Below are positions 9,793-21,279 of a DNA stretch of 64,000 nt, piece by piece. The notes below the pieces were generated by a model, which was given only the letters and a program-made list of their open reading frames with translations, did not search any database and was not told the origin of the DNA. Location: NCBI GenBank assembly GCA_030159075.1, contig BROG01000400.1, forward strand, positions 565,501 to 629,500. The letters run 5' to 3'. A program made the position numbers and the translations under genes. The DNA is from Atrina japonica. Taxonomy: Eukaryota > Mollusca > Bivalvia > Pterioida > Pinnidae. Numbering within the stretch: position 1 is the first letter of the stretch; each line of letters starts with the position of its first letter.

Positions 9793-10929
9793 GGAGAAGT
9801 TAATTAATGAAATACACCGACGTTGATATTTCCTGCATCCATGATAGAATATTCAATGTTAACCCCGCCATTGTTCATTCGATTTCTTTTGACAAATTAC
9901 GACATTATAATTTTTTTTTTTTTTTTTGCAACCCGGGATTTTTAAAGAACATTTTATCTCTATAAAACCTCAAATTTTTAAAACTTTTAATGAAAACAAA
10001 AAATTCCATTTTGACAGCATGTATGACTTTAAACGGTATGTATAGAAAATATAGAAACTAGACTATCAAACGATCGCCGTCTTTTCAGGATTGAAATGCC
10101 TGGCACTAGATCGATTTCAATCTGTGCAATAATAATCAATATTTAACTCTCGGACAGTTGTCAACGTTTTCTCAAAGTTTTAAACAAAACACGTTGTATA
10201 TTTTATGTTTATCATACTTTTTGAATTTTAACCACTTGACAGTTAATGCGTAAATAAATAATGTATTTAGCAATATTACCTAATTTTTCTTTTAAGTCGC
10301 AAATCCAACTTTCGTGATAAACATACTAAATAAATGCGTCTTCACGTAACGGTAATCATGTTATCAGAAATTATATGTAGGTCACTAGGCCGATTGCCTG
10401 CCCGTATCGTACAGACAAGATTTCACGTAAGGCTGAATATTTTCTTTTTGGAAAACGACAGAATGCCATTCAACATTCTTCGAATACGCTATGTAAAATA
10501 CGACGGTTGTCAAAGGGCTACACTTCCCCTACCCTTGGACATATCTGTGTGTCATTTCAGAGAATCTGGCGATAGCAATTAAAGATATAAAAAACTTACA
10601 TAACTTTGAATGAAATACATGTATACAAAATAATATAACATACATGAAATATATATAATTACAAAGAGAATATTTGCTACGACAGAGCTAGCTAACTAGA
10701 ATATCAGATACCACGGCATCAAGCTTCTTTTCATTCTCTACATAGTACACATATAATTCAGTGTTCAACAACAAACATAGAATGTCAGTTTCTCCGTATT
10801 TTATTGCAGATGTCAGTTGCAACATGGAAGATTGTTGACTTAAGAATGCTTAAAATAATGTATGGAGACGAAATATGGGCGTCATTGCAAAACTGTTGAC
10901 AGGGGTGACGTGTCACGACACACAGACCA

Positions 10930-11019
10930 TTAACTTATCAAACCCTGAAAAACAATGGACTCTTCTGTAAATCAATGACTTAGACGAATCCAAATGTGTT
11001 ATTAGGGGTGAATGAGTTA
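10930..11019. mobile_element. MITE, AACTCATCAACCCCTGA family, short form
   Basis: A 90-bp element whose ends, TTAACTTATCAAACCCTGAA and TTAGGGGTGAATGAGTTA, are inverted repeats. The core CTTCTGTAAATCAATGACTT is shared exactly with the copy at 62681-62771. Confidence 0.75.
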
Positions 11020-11151
11020 TATATACGACATTGGATTTGCGGAGCAATGAGGAAAGAGGAACAATTATCCAAAATATTAAAATTTAGTTAGCTATCACCC
11101 TCTTAACAATTCTGTCAAAAAGCAAAAAACGTATTATGTATTGAATTATAG

Positions 11152-11334
11152 TACAGTAAAACCTGTATATAGGGGCCACCCAAGGGACCAGAGAATATTG
11201 ACCTTTATGTGCAGGTGACCCTTATACACAGGTTCAATTTAGTTGAAGTATGTAGTCAAGGGACTTTTCAAAACTGGCCTTTATAGACAGGTGATCCTTA
11301 TATAGAGGTGGCTACTATAGCAGGTTTTACTGTA
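11152..11334. mobile_element. MITE with TACAGTAAAACCTG termini
   Basis: Starts TACAGTAAAACCTGTATATA and ends CAGGTTTTACTGTA, giving perfect 14-bp terminal inverted repeats with TA at the extremities, as for Tc1/mariner-related MITEs. The interior has further imperfect inverted repeats (GGTGACCCTTATACA, GGTGATCCTTATATA). Confidence 0.75.
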
Positions 11335-11482
11335 TTTTAGATATGAGAACGTGTTCGATTTCTCCTTGTCATTGTTTATAATTGAGTGATAGGAAAGGTA
11401 AGTATACAGAACTTCAGTACAATATATATCACTGTGTTCTGTTCATTAGTTATCGACATGTACAAAGAAAGAAATGTATAAA

Positions 11483-11822
11483 AATCATCATCATCATCAT
11501 TATCATTAATATTATTATCATTATTATTATTATCATTATTATTATTATTATTATTATTATTGTCATCCATACCGTTATTATTATTTTTATTATTGTCATT
11601 ATTATAATTATTGCTGTTACCGTTATTGGTCTCATCATGATGATGATCATCACCATTTATTCATTATCATCATGATCATCATCTATTTATCATTTTCATC
11701 ATCAATTCATCATCATCATCATCAATTATTCATTATCATCATAGTCATCAATTATTTATCATCATCATCATAATCAATTAATCATCATCATCATCATCAT
11801 CATCATTACTATTATTATAATC
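11483..11822 (+). repeat. ATT/ATC trinucleotide microsatellite
   Basis: About 340 bp of interrupted TTA and TCA triplets with CATGAT islands. It yields poly-Ile and poly-Asn open frames on both strands, which should be ignored. Confidence 0.9.
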
Positions 11823-13282
11823 CACACGAAAAGATATAATAAAACAAGAAAATGTCTTCTTTCCATGATTTTGATCAAAGTATATATATATCAAAAGTAC
11901 ACACGTACTTCAGTAGTTTCTCCAACCAACGTAAAATAAATATTTAATATTTTTTCATGTGTGGTCTCCCTCTTATCATAACGATTAATTTAGACTTTTC
12001 GCGTTTAGTAAAGAACTTTGTGGTGGGAATTAATTTGTTTTTTCCTCTAATTATCACTCAAACCGACATGAATATTGCACATCTTTTGATCCATCCAGAA
12101 AACTCAAGCACTCGATTTATCTTTAAACTTTTTTCAAGTCTTGTTAGCATTCAACATTCTTCACTTCTCTTCACATCTGCGTTAAATATGTCATTAATAA
12201 TATCAAACACTCCGTACATTAAGGGTTTCATAACAGGGCTTTGTACAGCAATGTTTACATTCTCATTTATTTGTGTCAACGCTTTACCTTGTATTAGATA
12301 TCTAATCCTCTGTATGTTCAAATATATAGGGCTAACTTGTATTGTGAATATTTGAAAGTTGTCACACATTGACAATAGTGTTTTGGCAAGAACTCGCAAA
12401 TTCGAAATCAAATTGATTCAAATATTAAGTATTTAAGAACTGCATACGTAAGCAAAATGTTTGTTACTCGAAATCAATTTCATAAATACAAATGTATGAA
12501 GGTGAAGGAATCGTAGATTTTCAAAAAGTTTTGTGTATTTCTAGATTTCCAAATTTCTAAACTTCCCAATTCAAAAGTCCCAGATCCAGGCCACATTCCC
12601 AAAAGAGTCTATATATATTTGTCTATATATGTTTGTGTGTGTCCAACAGGTGAAGTTTATGTAATAAGTAAATAAGCAGTACGAGCATTAATCTATCAGA
12701 GACAAATATAAAGGGAATAGAAGCTAAAAAATTTTGCTGATGAAGGCAATTTTACGTTCCCTTGGGCCCGACTCTTTATAAATATACGTTCATATTGAAC
12801 TAGGTCATAGAAATGGCATTTGATTCCATTTAATCAACTTTCTTTTTGGTTTTGGCGAGTTTCTGTCTATAGTGTTTGAGAAGAACAAATGCGTATCGTG
12901 TATTTTATTTGAAGATAGAACACGTATGGCATGCGTCATTGGAAATGCTATGCTTCAGTTGTTTTCTATATAATGTGATATGGCTGCTTGCGCAACACAG
13001 ATCAAGAATTACAGCAGCAGTAAGACTGAAAAATATATTACTGTGACTGTTACATCTTTTGTTGTAAGAGTTCTTTTGACTGCCAAAATGTATTGCTTAA
13101 ACGACTATGTAATGGTTTTATGTCAGTGATAAAGAAAGATTAGATCGTCTATATTACTAAAGCGTTGAGACATTGAGTCCAACTATCAAAGAGAAATGAT
13201 TATAGTATGTCAAATGTAAAGGAACAAATTCTGTTTGAAGTTTTAAAGGATGATAAAACAACGAAAACAACAATACAAGTAA

Positions 13283-13286
<4 letters not shown>

Positions 13287-13317
<31 letters not shown>

Positions 13318-13375
13318 CTGATGATCATAGTAATAAATAATAATGATGATGATGATAATTATTATGATGATAAAA

Positions 13376-13408
<33 letters not shown>

Positions 13409-13410
13409 GG
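13287..13410 (+). repeat. AAT then GAT trinucleotide microsatellites
   Basis: An (AAT)n run followed by interrupted (GAT)n. Confidence 0.9.
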
Positions 13411-13499
13411 TTGCTGAAGCTGATAACACTACTGTTAATGACATTCATTATACAAATATTGAATAAATAAATATATAAACAAATATTATTAGCAATAGT

Positions 13500-13600
13500 T
13501 TTACCAAAGTTATAGATTTAGAATAGAGACCGAAACAAATGCTCAAGACGATCGATTCTGTCAATGAGACTTCATCAGTTGACTTCGAATTAATGAATGA
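13500..13600 (-). repeat. Dispersed repeat, ACGATCG type, copy 4 (inverted)
   Basis: Reads TTACCAAAGTTAT, AAATGCTCAAGACGATCG, then CTTCATCAGTTGACTTCGAA, the reverse complement of the block at 1800-1875. Confidence 0.55.
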
Positions 13601-13764
13601 TAAAGCATACATCTCGAAATATTCACATGAAAGCAAATATTTCCCAACATCTTTACAGGTCATAGGCAGTAGGACAGCTTTATCAATTATATGCTTTTTC
13701 CAGATTCCATGAGTCAATATAATTGGCATAAGTCCCTGATTTATTCTATTTATATATTACATAC

Positions 13765-13997
13765 CCTCTCAAAAGACTCGGAGCCGAATCCCGTTGATTT
13801 TGACGGTAACTTGTCGCTGTTTTGTCCCGGTTATAATAGCTCTGGTCCCTTTGTCTGTACCTCTGTTGATAATATTGTCGCCAATAGTCGGATTGTCTGT
13901 TGAGAGAACTTCGAGTTCTTGTATTTCCTTGGACAGACAAAATCAGGCACATACTAATTAAAATGCATATTACAGCCAAATTCCTCTGAAAACACAT
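13765..13997 (-). CDS. fbn-like: Fibrillin-like gene, coding exon 1 (signal peptide)
   Basis: Encodes 77 residues plus two bases. The start ATG (MCFQRN) is the only in-frame ATG. It has A at -3, and an in-frame TAA lies about 60 bases upstream. A hydrophobic core (LAVICILISMCLILSV) makes a clear signal peptide, with probable cleavage after SVQG. Then comes an unusual Arg/Tyr/Gln-rich stretch (SDYWRQYYQQRYRQRDQSYY) with an RYRQR site that could suit a furin-type protease, and finally SAPSLLRG. The donor is AGG|GTATGT in phase 2, and joining to exon 2 gives LLRGVNTCG, which parallels LKGPNVCG in vertebrate fibrillin-1. A weaker alternative is that the TTTTCAG inside the fourth codon acts as an acceptor, so that translation starts in an upstream exon. 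Confidence 0.8.
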
Positions 13998-14300
13998 CCT
14001 TGCATGTAACACTGGTACACTTACAATGATACGTCGGAACACATACAAAAATTCAAATTAAAATCTTAAATATCCTTTAAATTCAACTGATTGATGGTTA
14101 AAGGAAAAACATGCCTCGGTTTAAGAGTCAGCAAAAATGGGTACATTTCCTTTTCGCAACTCTTTATTTCTTTCAGATCAACTACGCTTCGCACAAACAT
14201 AGAAATCAAAACCGTTTTGCTAAATGAAAATGTGCAGAGCTGAAAAATGTATATATTCTAGTTTCAAACGCAATAAAAAAAATCAGATGCAAACTTAACG
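13998..14300 (-). promoter_or_regulatory. 5' flank / 5' UTR of the fibrillin-like gene
   Basis: AT-rich sequence just upstream of the start codon, holding an in-frame stop and an out-of-frame ATG a few bases before the start codon. A pyrimidine-rich TTTTTCAG near 14235 could be the acceptor of an untranslated first exon. No convincing TATA box or initiator was found, so the transcription start is unknown. Confidence 0.3.
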
Positions 14301-15794
14301 GTGTTTACAAATCATTCCAACTTGTCTTTATCTTCATTTTACTACCGTTTCAGTACATCCAACTCAAACAAAAATAAGTATCCGAGACAGAAAATGAAAT
14401 TAAAACTTCCAAAATATCAGTATTACTGCCTTTCTACGTGCACAAGTTGTGAAATACAAACCATAAGCCTTCACTCATCTTGTTCAAATGCCATCTCATT
14501 TTCCCTGTAGATTAGCATCTAAAAGCAACCTGGATTCTCATATGTACAATCCAATATAAACAGAAGCAATGAATTTCAATACTTGAATGCGAGGACACAC
14601 AAGCCGATCTAAAGTATGTGTGTAGCGATACACAAGCGTGAGGCATTAAATTCGGAAGATTAAGACGATTACACAAAGTCATTTATGGGGTAATAAAATC
14701 AAGTTTGATCCAATAAGTAGATCCCTAACTTGTCATTGTTAAATTAGACATCCATTTTCCCCTTGTTAGATTATAAGTCGTAGGACTTGGCTATCCGTAA
14801 GAGCTCTACTACCGAAATCCGCCAACTTATCAATGCTGGAATGTCAAGTGTACAGTAGAGGACCCTAAGCCAATAAAAAATTAAGGTGGCACGTGAAGGT
14901 GCCGATAAACTACCTGAAGACTTCAAATGTTACTTTAAGAAATAATTTGATTTTTCTGACAAGGTATTAGGTTTATTTGTTTACCTGTAAATCCACCCAC
15001 TTACTGAAATGCGATCCTATCTGTCTCTGTATTCGGCTCGTTCGTTAGTTCGTGAACTAAAAAACCTCTGATTATAAAGTGTGTTTATCTTTGGTTTAAC
15101 TTCAATTGAACTAGAATTCATCGGTCAGTAGGGAATATCAAAGATGCTTCTTTCTTCTATCAATTTCTTACGTTTCATTTTACCTGTTTCAGACAAATGT
15201 AATTTATATATATTTAGACTAAGTAACCCTTTCAACCTTAATAGCCAGGTCTAAAACATCGAATAAGTAGGTTCATACATATTTAAGTAACCCTTTCAAA
15301 TTTAATGGCCAGGTCTAAAACATCGAATAAGTAGGATTAATTTTATTATTTTATGCTGCTGCTGCTGATATGATAATGATGATGATGATGATGATGATGA
15401 TGACAAATTGACAATCCAACAAATACATTTTTCTTCAAAAACAACAACCTCCGCTTGATGTGATATGTTACCCGGTAATAAAATAATCAAAACAAAATTA
15501 ACATAACTCTCGTCTAAGGACAAAAATAACGAAATTAAACGGGGCTAAATTTGTCAGGTTTACAATAGAACCAGCTTAGCATTTATTCTTCCGATGTAAA
15601 AATTACAATTTATTGATGAAATGAACCGATTTGCTTAAATTCTAATTTCCCATTCATTTGTCATTCACATATCTCCATGGCAATATAACCTTACTTACAA
15701 ACTACAAACAATAGAACAGGTAAACATAGATTTGAAAATATCACAATTATCCAGGTGCAAAGAGCAAGTAGGGCCGCTGAAGATTAATGAGATA
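14301..15794. other. Spacer upstream of the fibrillin-like gene
   Basis: AT-rich DNA without a recognisable gene. It holds two near-identical short blocks (ACCCTTTCAA..TTAATGGCCAGGTC at about 15226-15265 and 15288-15332) that form a local duplication of roughly 60 bp, and a (GAT)n tract at 15370-15402. Confidence 0.6.
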
Positions 15795-15975
15795 TACAGT
15801 GAAACCTCACTATTAAGACCACTTAACAGAATGACTCAAAGTGGTCCGATTAGCAAGGTGGTCTCTTTGGCGAGGGTTTATACATAAGTTATTAGATATT
15901 TACCAAGACATTTTCAATAGACTGAATGTTTATGGTCCTAAAAGTGAGGTCGTTCTTCGGCGAGGTTCTACTGTA
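15795..15975. mobile_element. MITE with TACAGTGAAACCTC termini
   Basis: Starts TACAGTGAAACCTCACTATT and ends CGAGGTTCTACTGTA. The interior AAAGTGGTCCGATTAGCAAG is shared with the element at 17815 (AAAGTGGTCTGATTAGTAAG), so the two are members of one family. Confidence 0.75.
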
Positions 15976-16786
15976 TATTGTAGTTTCCATATACATTTGT
16001 GCATAGGGTTATTCCCTTGCAAATTTAGACAATGCAACGTCTCAGTAGTTCAAGCAGGCTTCGCTCAGAATTAAAAGAGACGAAAAGTATTTGTGATTTT
16101 TTATTTGAAATCTACATACTTATATTTATAATTAATAACTTAATATGTAACGCAAAATATAGCATAGCGAACTAGACATTAAAGGTACCACTGCGACAAG
16201 TACATGAACTTATTACTTCGGTATTTTCCTTAACGTAGACTTTAAAGGTAAAATGACAACTGCATTATAATAATTTAAATATACTAGTACGTCATGATTT
16301 CGATTCCCCTATCCCGAACTTTCCATACCCAGGTAGTAAAGTATCGATATCTTTATCACCTTCATGTTTATTTTATCGCCAAAGTCATCCAATATGCCAG
16401 GGCCTGTTCCGTGTACGACAAATTCATATGCAGATGTAAACTAATAACTGATAAATTGTCAGAAGGATACGAGAAGTGACATTAAAAGTATATATTTCGC
16501 AAACTTTACGGTTTTGGTCTTACTTGTACTATATTTATGAAATGAAAGTAGCTGTTAAATGTACCAATCGTGACCAGGCGCTATTCCGTAATTGTTTTGA
16601 TTTGGCTGTGGACTCGCAGTGGGTGAATATTTCCAGGCGTACAGTAATCAAAGAAGTTTACGTGTTACAATATATCTGTGTGATTTCACCTTCCCGAGTT
16701 ATAAGTACCTGTCTAGGAATACAAATTCATTTGAGTAGCTTCAGATTGTCTTAGGATGATGATGATGGTGATGATGATGATTGTTG

Positions 16787-16817
<31 letters not shown>

Positions 16818-17814
16818 AATGATGGTGGTGGTAATGACGACGAATACGACGACGACGACGATGATGACAACGATGGGGCGGCGGCGATGGCGATGATGTT
16901 ACAGCTCTCTGTTTATTTTAGGACATCAGGTTCTGTGTGGGGTATGGTGTTCAATCCGGGGTCGAACCTAAGATTTGAGTCTCGCTTTCACTACTAAAAA
17001 TACCTGGTATTTCACCTGAAACAAATAGATGTTTTAATAAAGTTAAGTCGGTATGGGTGTATTTTTTTGCTTTTAGCTGGATTAGAAGGTCAACCGTCTC
17101 ATTATGAAAGTCTATTTTTATACTGTTAACTTACTGCCGTCGTACGGCTTATCAGACAAAGAGTTTTCTATTGTAAGTATCTAGCATATAACGATTTCAA
17201 CACATTATACAAGAAACTCTTATATAAACTACAAAATCATATCGTATATCTTTCGTAACTTGCTGATATTGAAATGATATCGTAAACGATAGACATCATC
17301 TCCGTGGCTTTTACTGTGTGGTTTCCTGTGAATTTTTTTCAACAATTTTGTAATTATGAACGTTTCATTATCGACAACTTGTACTGTTGTTTCAACATTA
17401 GTTCTCGAAGGAATGTAAGCGTTTTTTACTTCGACCATCGGTGTTTTTTTTTTCAAACGGGGCCCGTCGGAACGCAATTCATAACGAGGAGGGAGGGTGT
17501 GGCTACAGAAAAGGACAGTATATTATTGACTTATTGCAGACGACAAGACACTATTTGTGTGTGATTGAAAAAAAGGTCAGTTAACCTTGAAGGATGGCAC
17601 GATTCTTGCTCCGGTCAGTTAGGACACATTTTAAAGCTCGACTCTTCAATAATATAAATGTTGCCGTCACATTGCGGGGCATAAATAAGTACGCTAGAAC
17701 ACCTAGCGGTGGCATTACGGATTTTACAACTGGTTGCATAATGCATAGTGTCACAATGGTGCCAGAACATTATAGAGATGTTGTACCTTTGCGGCGCTAT
17801 TCTGGCACTATGTA
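15976..17814. other. Spacer with GAT microsatellite and unassigned open frames
   Basis: Contains a (GAT)n/(GAC)n tract at about 16755-16880 and several modest open frames. A minus-strand frame (17477-17229) is lysine-rich (TKLLKKIHRKPHSKSHGDD) and mildly protein-like but matches no family I know, has no visible splice context, and is left uncalled. A short inverted pair GTGCCAGAAC / CTATTCTGGCAC lies at 17760-17808. Confidence 0.5.
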
Positions 17815-17984
17815 TTACAGTGGAACCTTGCAATTAAAACCACCTAACTGACTGATTCAAAGTGGTCTGATTAGTAAGGTGGTTCTGTACTTATCAATTA
17901 TTTACCAAGAAACTGGAATTTATAATCTGAAATGTGAGGTGGTATCCTTACCAAGTTGGTCTTTAAGTACGGTTCCACAGTATA
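17815..17984. mobile_element. MITE with TTACAGTGGAACC termini
   Basis: Starts TTACAGTGGAACCTTGCAAT and ends ACGGTTCCACAGTATA, with the AAAGTGGTCTGATTAG interior shared with the element at 15795. Confidence 0.7.
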
Positions 17985-18209
17985 TCTGACACATTGAATG
18001 CATGCTAGGACTGAATTTATATCTAATCACGTGATGCCTAAATTGACAAGTTATATTTTTAAAACTGTAACAGTGTTGAAAAATTTCAAGTATGAGTTAA
18101 AATGATCAGATTTTCATTTGATGGAAATGGTATTCGATATTTGCCATTAGTCGAGTGATATAAAAATCACATATCTATACATAAGTATTAATCGAAAGAT
18201 GGTTCACGA

Positions 18210-18285
18210 GACAATATACGATCCAGGAGAAAATTAAACACACATGGACTTCTGAAAATCTAGACGTGGGACCAGGCATCCTGCT
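18210..18285 (+). repeat. Dispersed repeat, GGATCAGGTGCC-type end, copy 3 (diverged)
   Basis: ATACGATCCAGGAG, ACACACATGGACTTCTG and GACGTGGGACCAGGCATCC are diverged counterparts of blocks in the copies at 5130 and 9426. Confidence 0.4.
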
Positions 18286-18544
18286 TAGGTCAGAATTGAT
18301 GAAATACCTTTATAAATGTTGGTGATTAAACTTAAGGTGTGAATCAATGGATATTTCAAGTTGGTAATTGTAAAATCATATTATTACTGACAATTCCATA
18401 CAATGAATTGTACATCTAAATAGGCGTATTTTTACATTAATTTAAGACGTACTGTATTTCCTTTCTAAAGTGTAAATTATCATTAAAATATTTTCTACAC
18501 AAGTACATGAAATTGTAAACTGCTGAATGTAATAAAAACAAAAC

Positions 18545-19520
18545 AAGTAATGTCGGAATAGCGCCACAAGATAGTGCTGGAATTGTGCCACAATATTGTG
18601 GCAGTCCACAAGAGAGTGTCGGAATAGCGCCACAACTTAGTGCTGGAATTGTGCCACAACATTGTGGCAGACCACATGATTGTGCTGGAATTGTGCCAAA
18701 GCAAAGTGCAGGACCACAAAATAGTGTCAGATAGTGCCACAAAGTAGTCTGTGCTGGAATTATGTTGCCACAATATTGCAACACAGGTAAAGCAATAGTG
18801 TAGCACTGGTACCGCATTAATATAGCACTTGTACCGCTACACTGGTACCGCAATAGTGTTGCACTAGTACTGCAGTAGTGTAGCACTGGTACCGCAGTAA
18901 TGTAACACTAATACCGCAAAAGTTCAGCACTATAGTACCGCAAAAGTGCAGCACTGGTATCGCAGTAGTACAGCCCTGGTACTGCAATAGTGTAGCACTG
19001 GTACCGCATTAATATAGCTCTTGTACTGCAATAGTGTTGCACTAGTACTGCAATACCGCTACACTGGTACCGCAGTAGTGTTGCACTAGTACTGCAGTAG
19101 TGTAGCACTGGTACCTCAGTAATGTAACATTAAAGTAATGCCACAATAGTGCAGCACTAGAGTGCCGCAAAAGTGCAGCACTGGCACCGCAATAGTGCAG
19201 CGTTAGTATTGCAGTAGTGTAGCACTGGTACAGCAATAATGCAGCACTGTTACCGCAAAAGTTTATGACTAGTACCGCAAAAGTGCAGCACTGGTACCGC
19301 AATAGTGCAGCACTGTTACCGCAAAAGTTTATGACTAGTACCGCAAAAGTGCAGCACTGGTACCGCAATAGTGCAGCACTGTTACCGCAAAAGTTTATGT
19401 CTAGTACCGCAAAAGTGCAGCACTGTTACCGCAAAAGTTTATGACTAGTACCGCAATAGTGCAGGACTAGTACCGCAATAGTCTAGCACGGGTACAACAA
19501 TAGTACAAAACTAATACTGC
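18545..19520 (-). repeat. 22-bp satellite array with 66-bp higher-order unit
   Basis: About 44 monomers. The left part (to about 18760) is a GTGCTGGAATTGTGCCACAA variant; the rest is GTGCAGCACTGGTACCGCAA plus two bases. Near the right end a three-monomer unit repeats exactly every 66 bp: GTTTATGACTAGTACC begins at 19261, 19327 and 19393. Because 66 is divisible by 3, the minus strand stays open for over 100 codons in places (YQCCTIAV-type repeats), which is a consequence of the repeat and not a gene. Confidence 0.92.
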
Positions 19521-19784
19521 AATCAGCGAACATGTGTACCATTCTGGTTGCCATGCCAGCTTTAACTATTCGGTTACGCAAGCCCCGATTCAAAACCGAG
19601 TATTCGCGTCACGAGTGGCGTGGCTTGTTTTGAATCTACGGAGCATCGGGATAAGATCGTATTAGCCAAGGTCAAGATAAGTGGTTCATCAACTATAGAC
19701 TATCTGGTGATCATATCATATTAGAGAAAATTATTGAAAAGATGTGAAACACCTATAAATAAAGATAATTTCTCTAAACCTTCG
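19521..19784. other. Spacer between the satellite and SINE-A
   Basis: Contains an imperfect inverted pair around CAAGCCCCGATTCAAAACCG and GGCTTGTTTTGAATCTACGG (19580-19645). Nothing else recognised. Confidence 0.4.
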
Positions 19785-20047
19785 GGAGCCGGCCTGACTC
19801 AGTCGGTAGCGCGCTCGACTCTTGATCGTGAGGTCGTGAGTTCGAATCCAGCCGGCGGCAGGTTGGTTTCCTGTCCTTCGGACTCAGACAGTAATATCCG
19901 AGGTCCCGTGTCACAGTAAGTGTCGGCACGTTAAAGAACCCTGACTGCTCAATGGCCGTAAGTGACGAGCATAGGCCAAATTTGAAGCCCTTCACTGGCA
20001 TTTGATGACGTATCCATATGAGTGAAAGATTCTTGAACAAACAAACA
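19785..20047 (+). mobile_element. SINE-A, full length, with target duplication
   Basis: Head CTGACTCAGTCGGTAGCGCG and GTGAGTTCGAATCCAGCC, body GTTAAAGAACCCTGACTGCTC and GAAGCCCTTCACTGGCATTT, tail GAACAAACAAACA. Flanks TCTAAACCTTCG (19773-19784) and TCTAAACGTTCG (20048-20059) are a 12-bp target duplication with one mismatch. An anticodon-region insertion (GATCGTGAGGTCGTGAG) distinguishes it from the copy at 9475. Confidence 0.85.
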
Positions 20048-20059
20048 TCTAAACGTTCG

Positions 20060-20675
20060 TGAAATAGCGAATTGTGATACCAACAGTCATTTCTATACGA
20101 TTGTTGCAATAACTGTTCAGGTATCAGCCACCTTTACCAGTAGGATCCATTCCTCTGTTTAAAAATTTAGGCCATTCCAAGTTTTTTCTCTATTTAGCGT
20201 CTGCTGAAAAATAGATTTTGAGATCATGAAAAAAAAAGTAACAAAACAAGAAAAACATAAATATCTAGGGGAAAAATAGAACTTAACGCTAAAACGAACA
20301 GTTTAACATGGACATTTATATTCAATATTGTCAAAACTAACATTTCACATGATATTTTATATTAGTATGTGCCTATGATATGCTTTTTATAAGTTTAATT
20401 TATGGGTTTTTTAGTTTATTTTATCTTAATTTTTTTATTTTTTGTTAACGCATTTTTTAATTTAGGGAAATACCTAAAAATTAATGTGCATTAAATTGCA
20501 TTTGTTCTCATAAAAATGCCTTGTTTTTTGCTGTCGTTTTGTGAGTTTTTTTCCCTGATAGAAAGATTTTAGGTTGGACGCTAAACAATGGAATGATTAC
20601 TTCATGCAGGAGAGATATACTTTTGTGGCACATAAAACTTTTAAACTAAATCACATCTTATATGGCAATTTACTT
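20060..20675. other. AT-rich spacer
   Basis: No gene or clear repeat; long A and T runs. Confidence 0.5.
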
Positions 20676-20950
20676 GCAGTTGTAGTGGTTAGAGCACCGT
20701 GCTCTGAACCATGAAGTCTCTCACTTCCGGTCAGCGCAGGTTCGAGTCCCGCTGGAACCTAAGCTGATGTTTGTGAGAAAGTTTGTCAGTTTATTTGAGG
20801 AAGGCCGGTGGTTTCTTCCCGGGTACATTGTAACCGGGTTCTCTCCTCCACCAATAAAAAAAGTAACCGGGTTCTCTCCTCCACCAATAAAAACTGGCCG
20901 CCACCATAAAACTGAAAAAATTGTTGAGTAAAACAACATTCAAAATTCCA
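20676..20950 (+). mobile_element. SINE-B (tRNA-derived), near complete
   Basis: Head TAGTGGTTAGAGCACCGTGC (A box) and GCAGGTTCGAGTCCCGCTGG (B box), followed by AACCTAAGCTGATGTTTGTG, GAAAGTTTGTCAG, GGCCGGTGGTTTCTTCCCGG and GTACATTGTAACCGGG. The CCGGGTTCTCTCCTCCACCA plus AATAAAAA segment is present twice in tandem (20834-20891). The family has at least eight further copies here. Confidence 0.8.
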
Positions 20951-21279
20951 AAATTCCTTCAGTTGGTCGTTCGGTATTATAATCAAAGACATAGCACTTA
21001 TCAATACTGAACGTTTCAATTTACAGTTTTCGTTTACATTTATTTCAATAATTGAAGTACACGAGACTGACACACCATAAACTTCCATGGATTTTTAATC
21101 GATGAGGACAAAAAATTATTATAGGCCTAGAATATTTTGGCCGCCATTCTAAGAAAGATAACTAGTGTATTCCTTATTCCTGAGAAAATCAAGGGAAGTA
21201 ACTGCAGCTGGATTATCATTGCCATTTTCAGTCTATTAAATTTTGTGGATTGTGTGTTTTGTGATGGATATTTTGGATT

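Larger units (their letters stand above)
5000..13764 (-). other. Intron 1 of the fibrillin-like gene
   Basis: An 8.8-kb intron running from the GTATGT donor after exon 1 to the TTTTCAG acceptor before exon 2. It carries a (TA)n tract, a Mutator-like MITE (6640-7003), a possible internal promoter and first exon (7545-7661), a tRNA-like fragment (7860-7975), a SINE nested in an older repeat (9426-9792), two MITEs (10930-11019 and 11152-11334), long ATT/ATC arrays, and an inverted copy of the ACGATCG dispersed element (13500-13600). Long open frames such as 11957-12355 are hydrophobic and AT-rich, match nothing I know, and are treated as chance. Confidence 0.75.

Noticed and set aside
11957..12355. 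132-codon plus-strand hydrophobic open frame
   Set aside because: AT-rich, inside a fibrillin intron on the opposite strand, no recognisable membrane-protein family; most likely chance.
17229..17477. Lysine-rich minus-strand open frame
   Set aside because: Mildly protein-like composition but no family, start context or splice sites.
18437..19368. Several minus-strand open frames of 66-149 codons
   Set aside because: All are translations of the 22-bp satellite.
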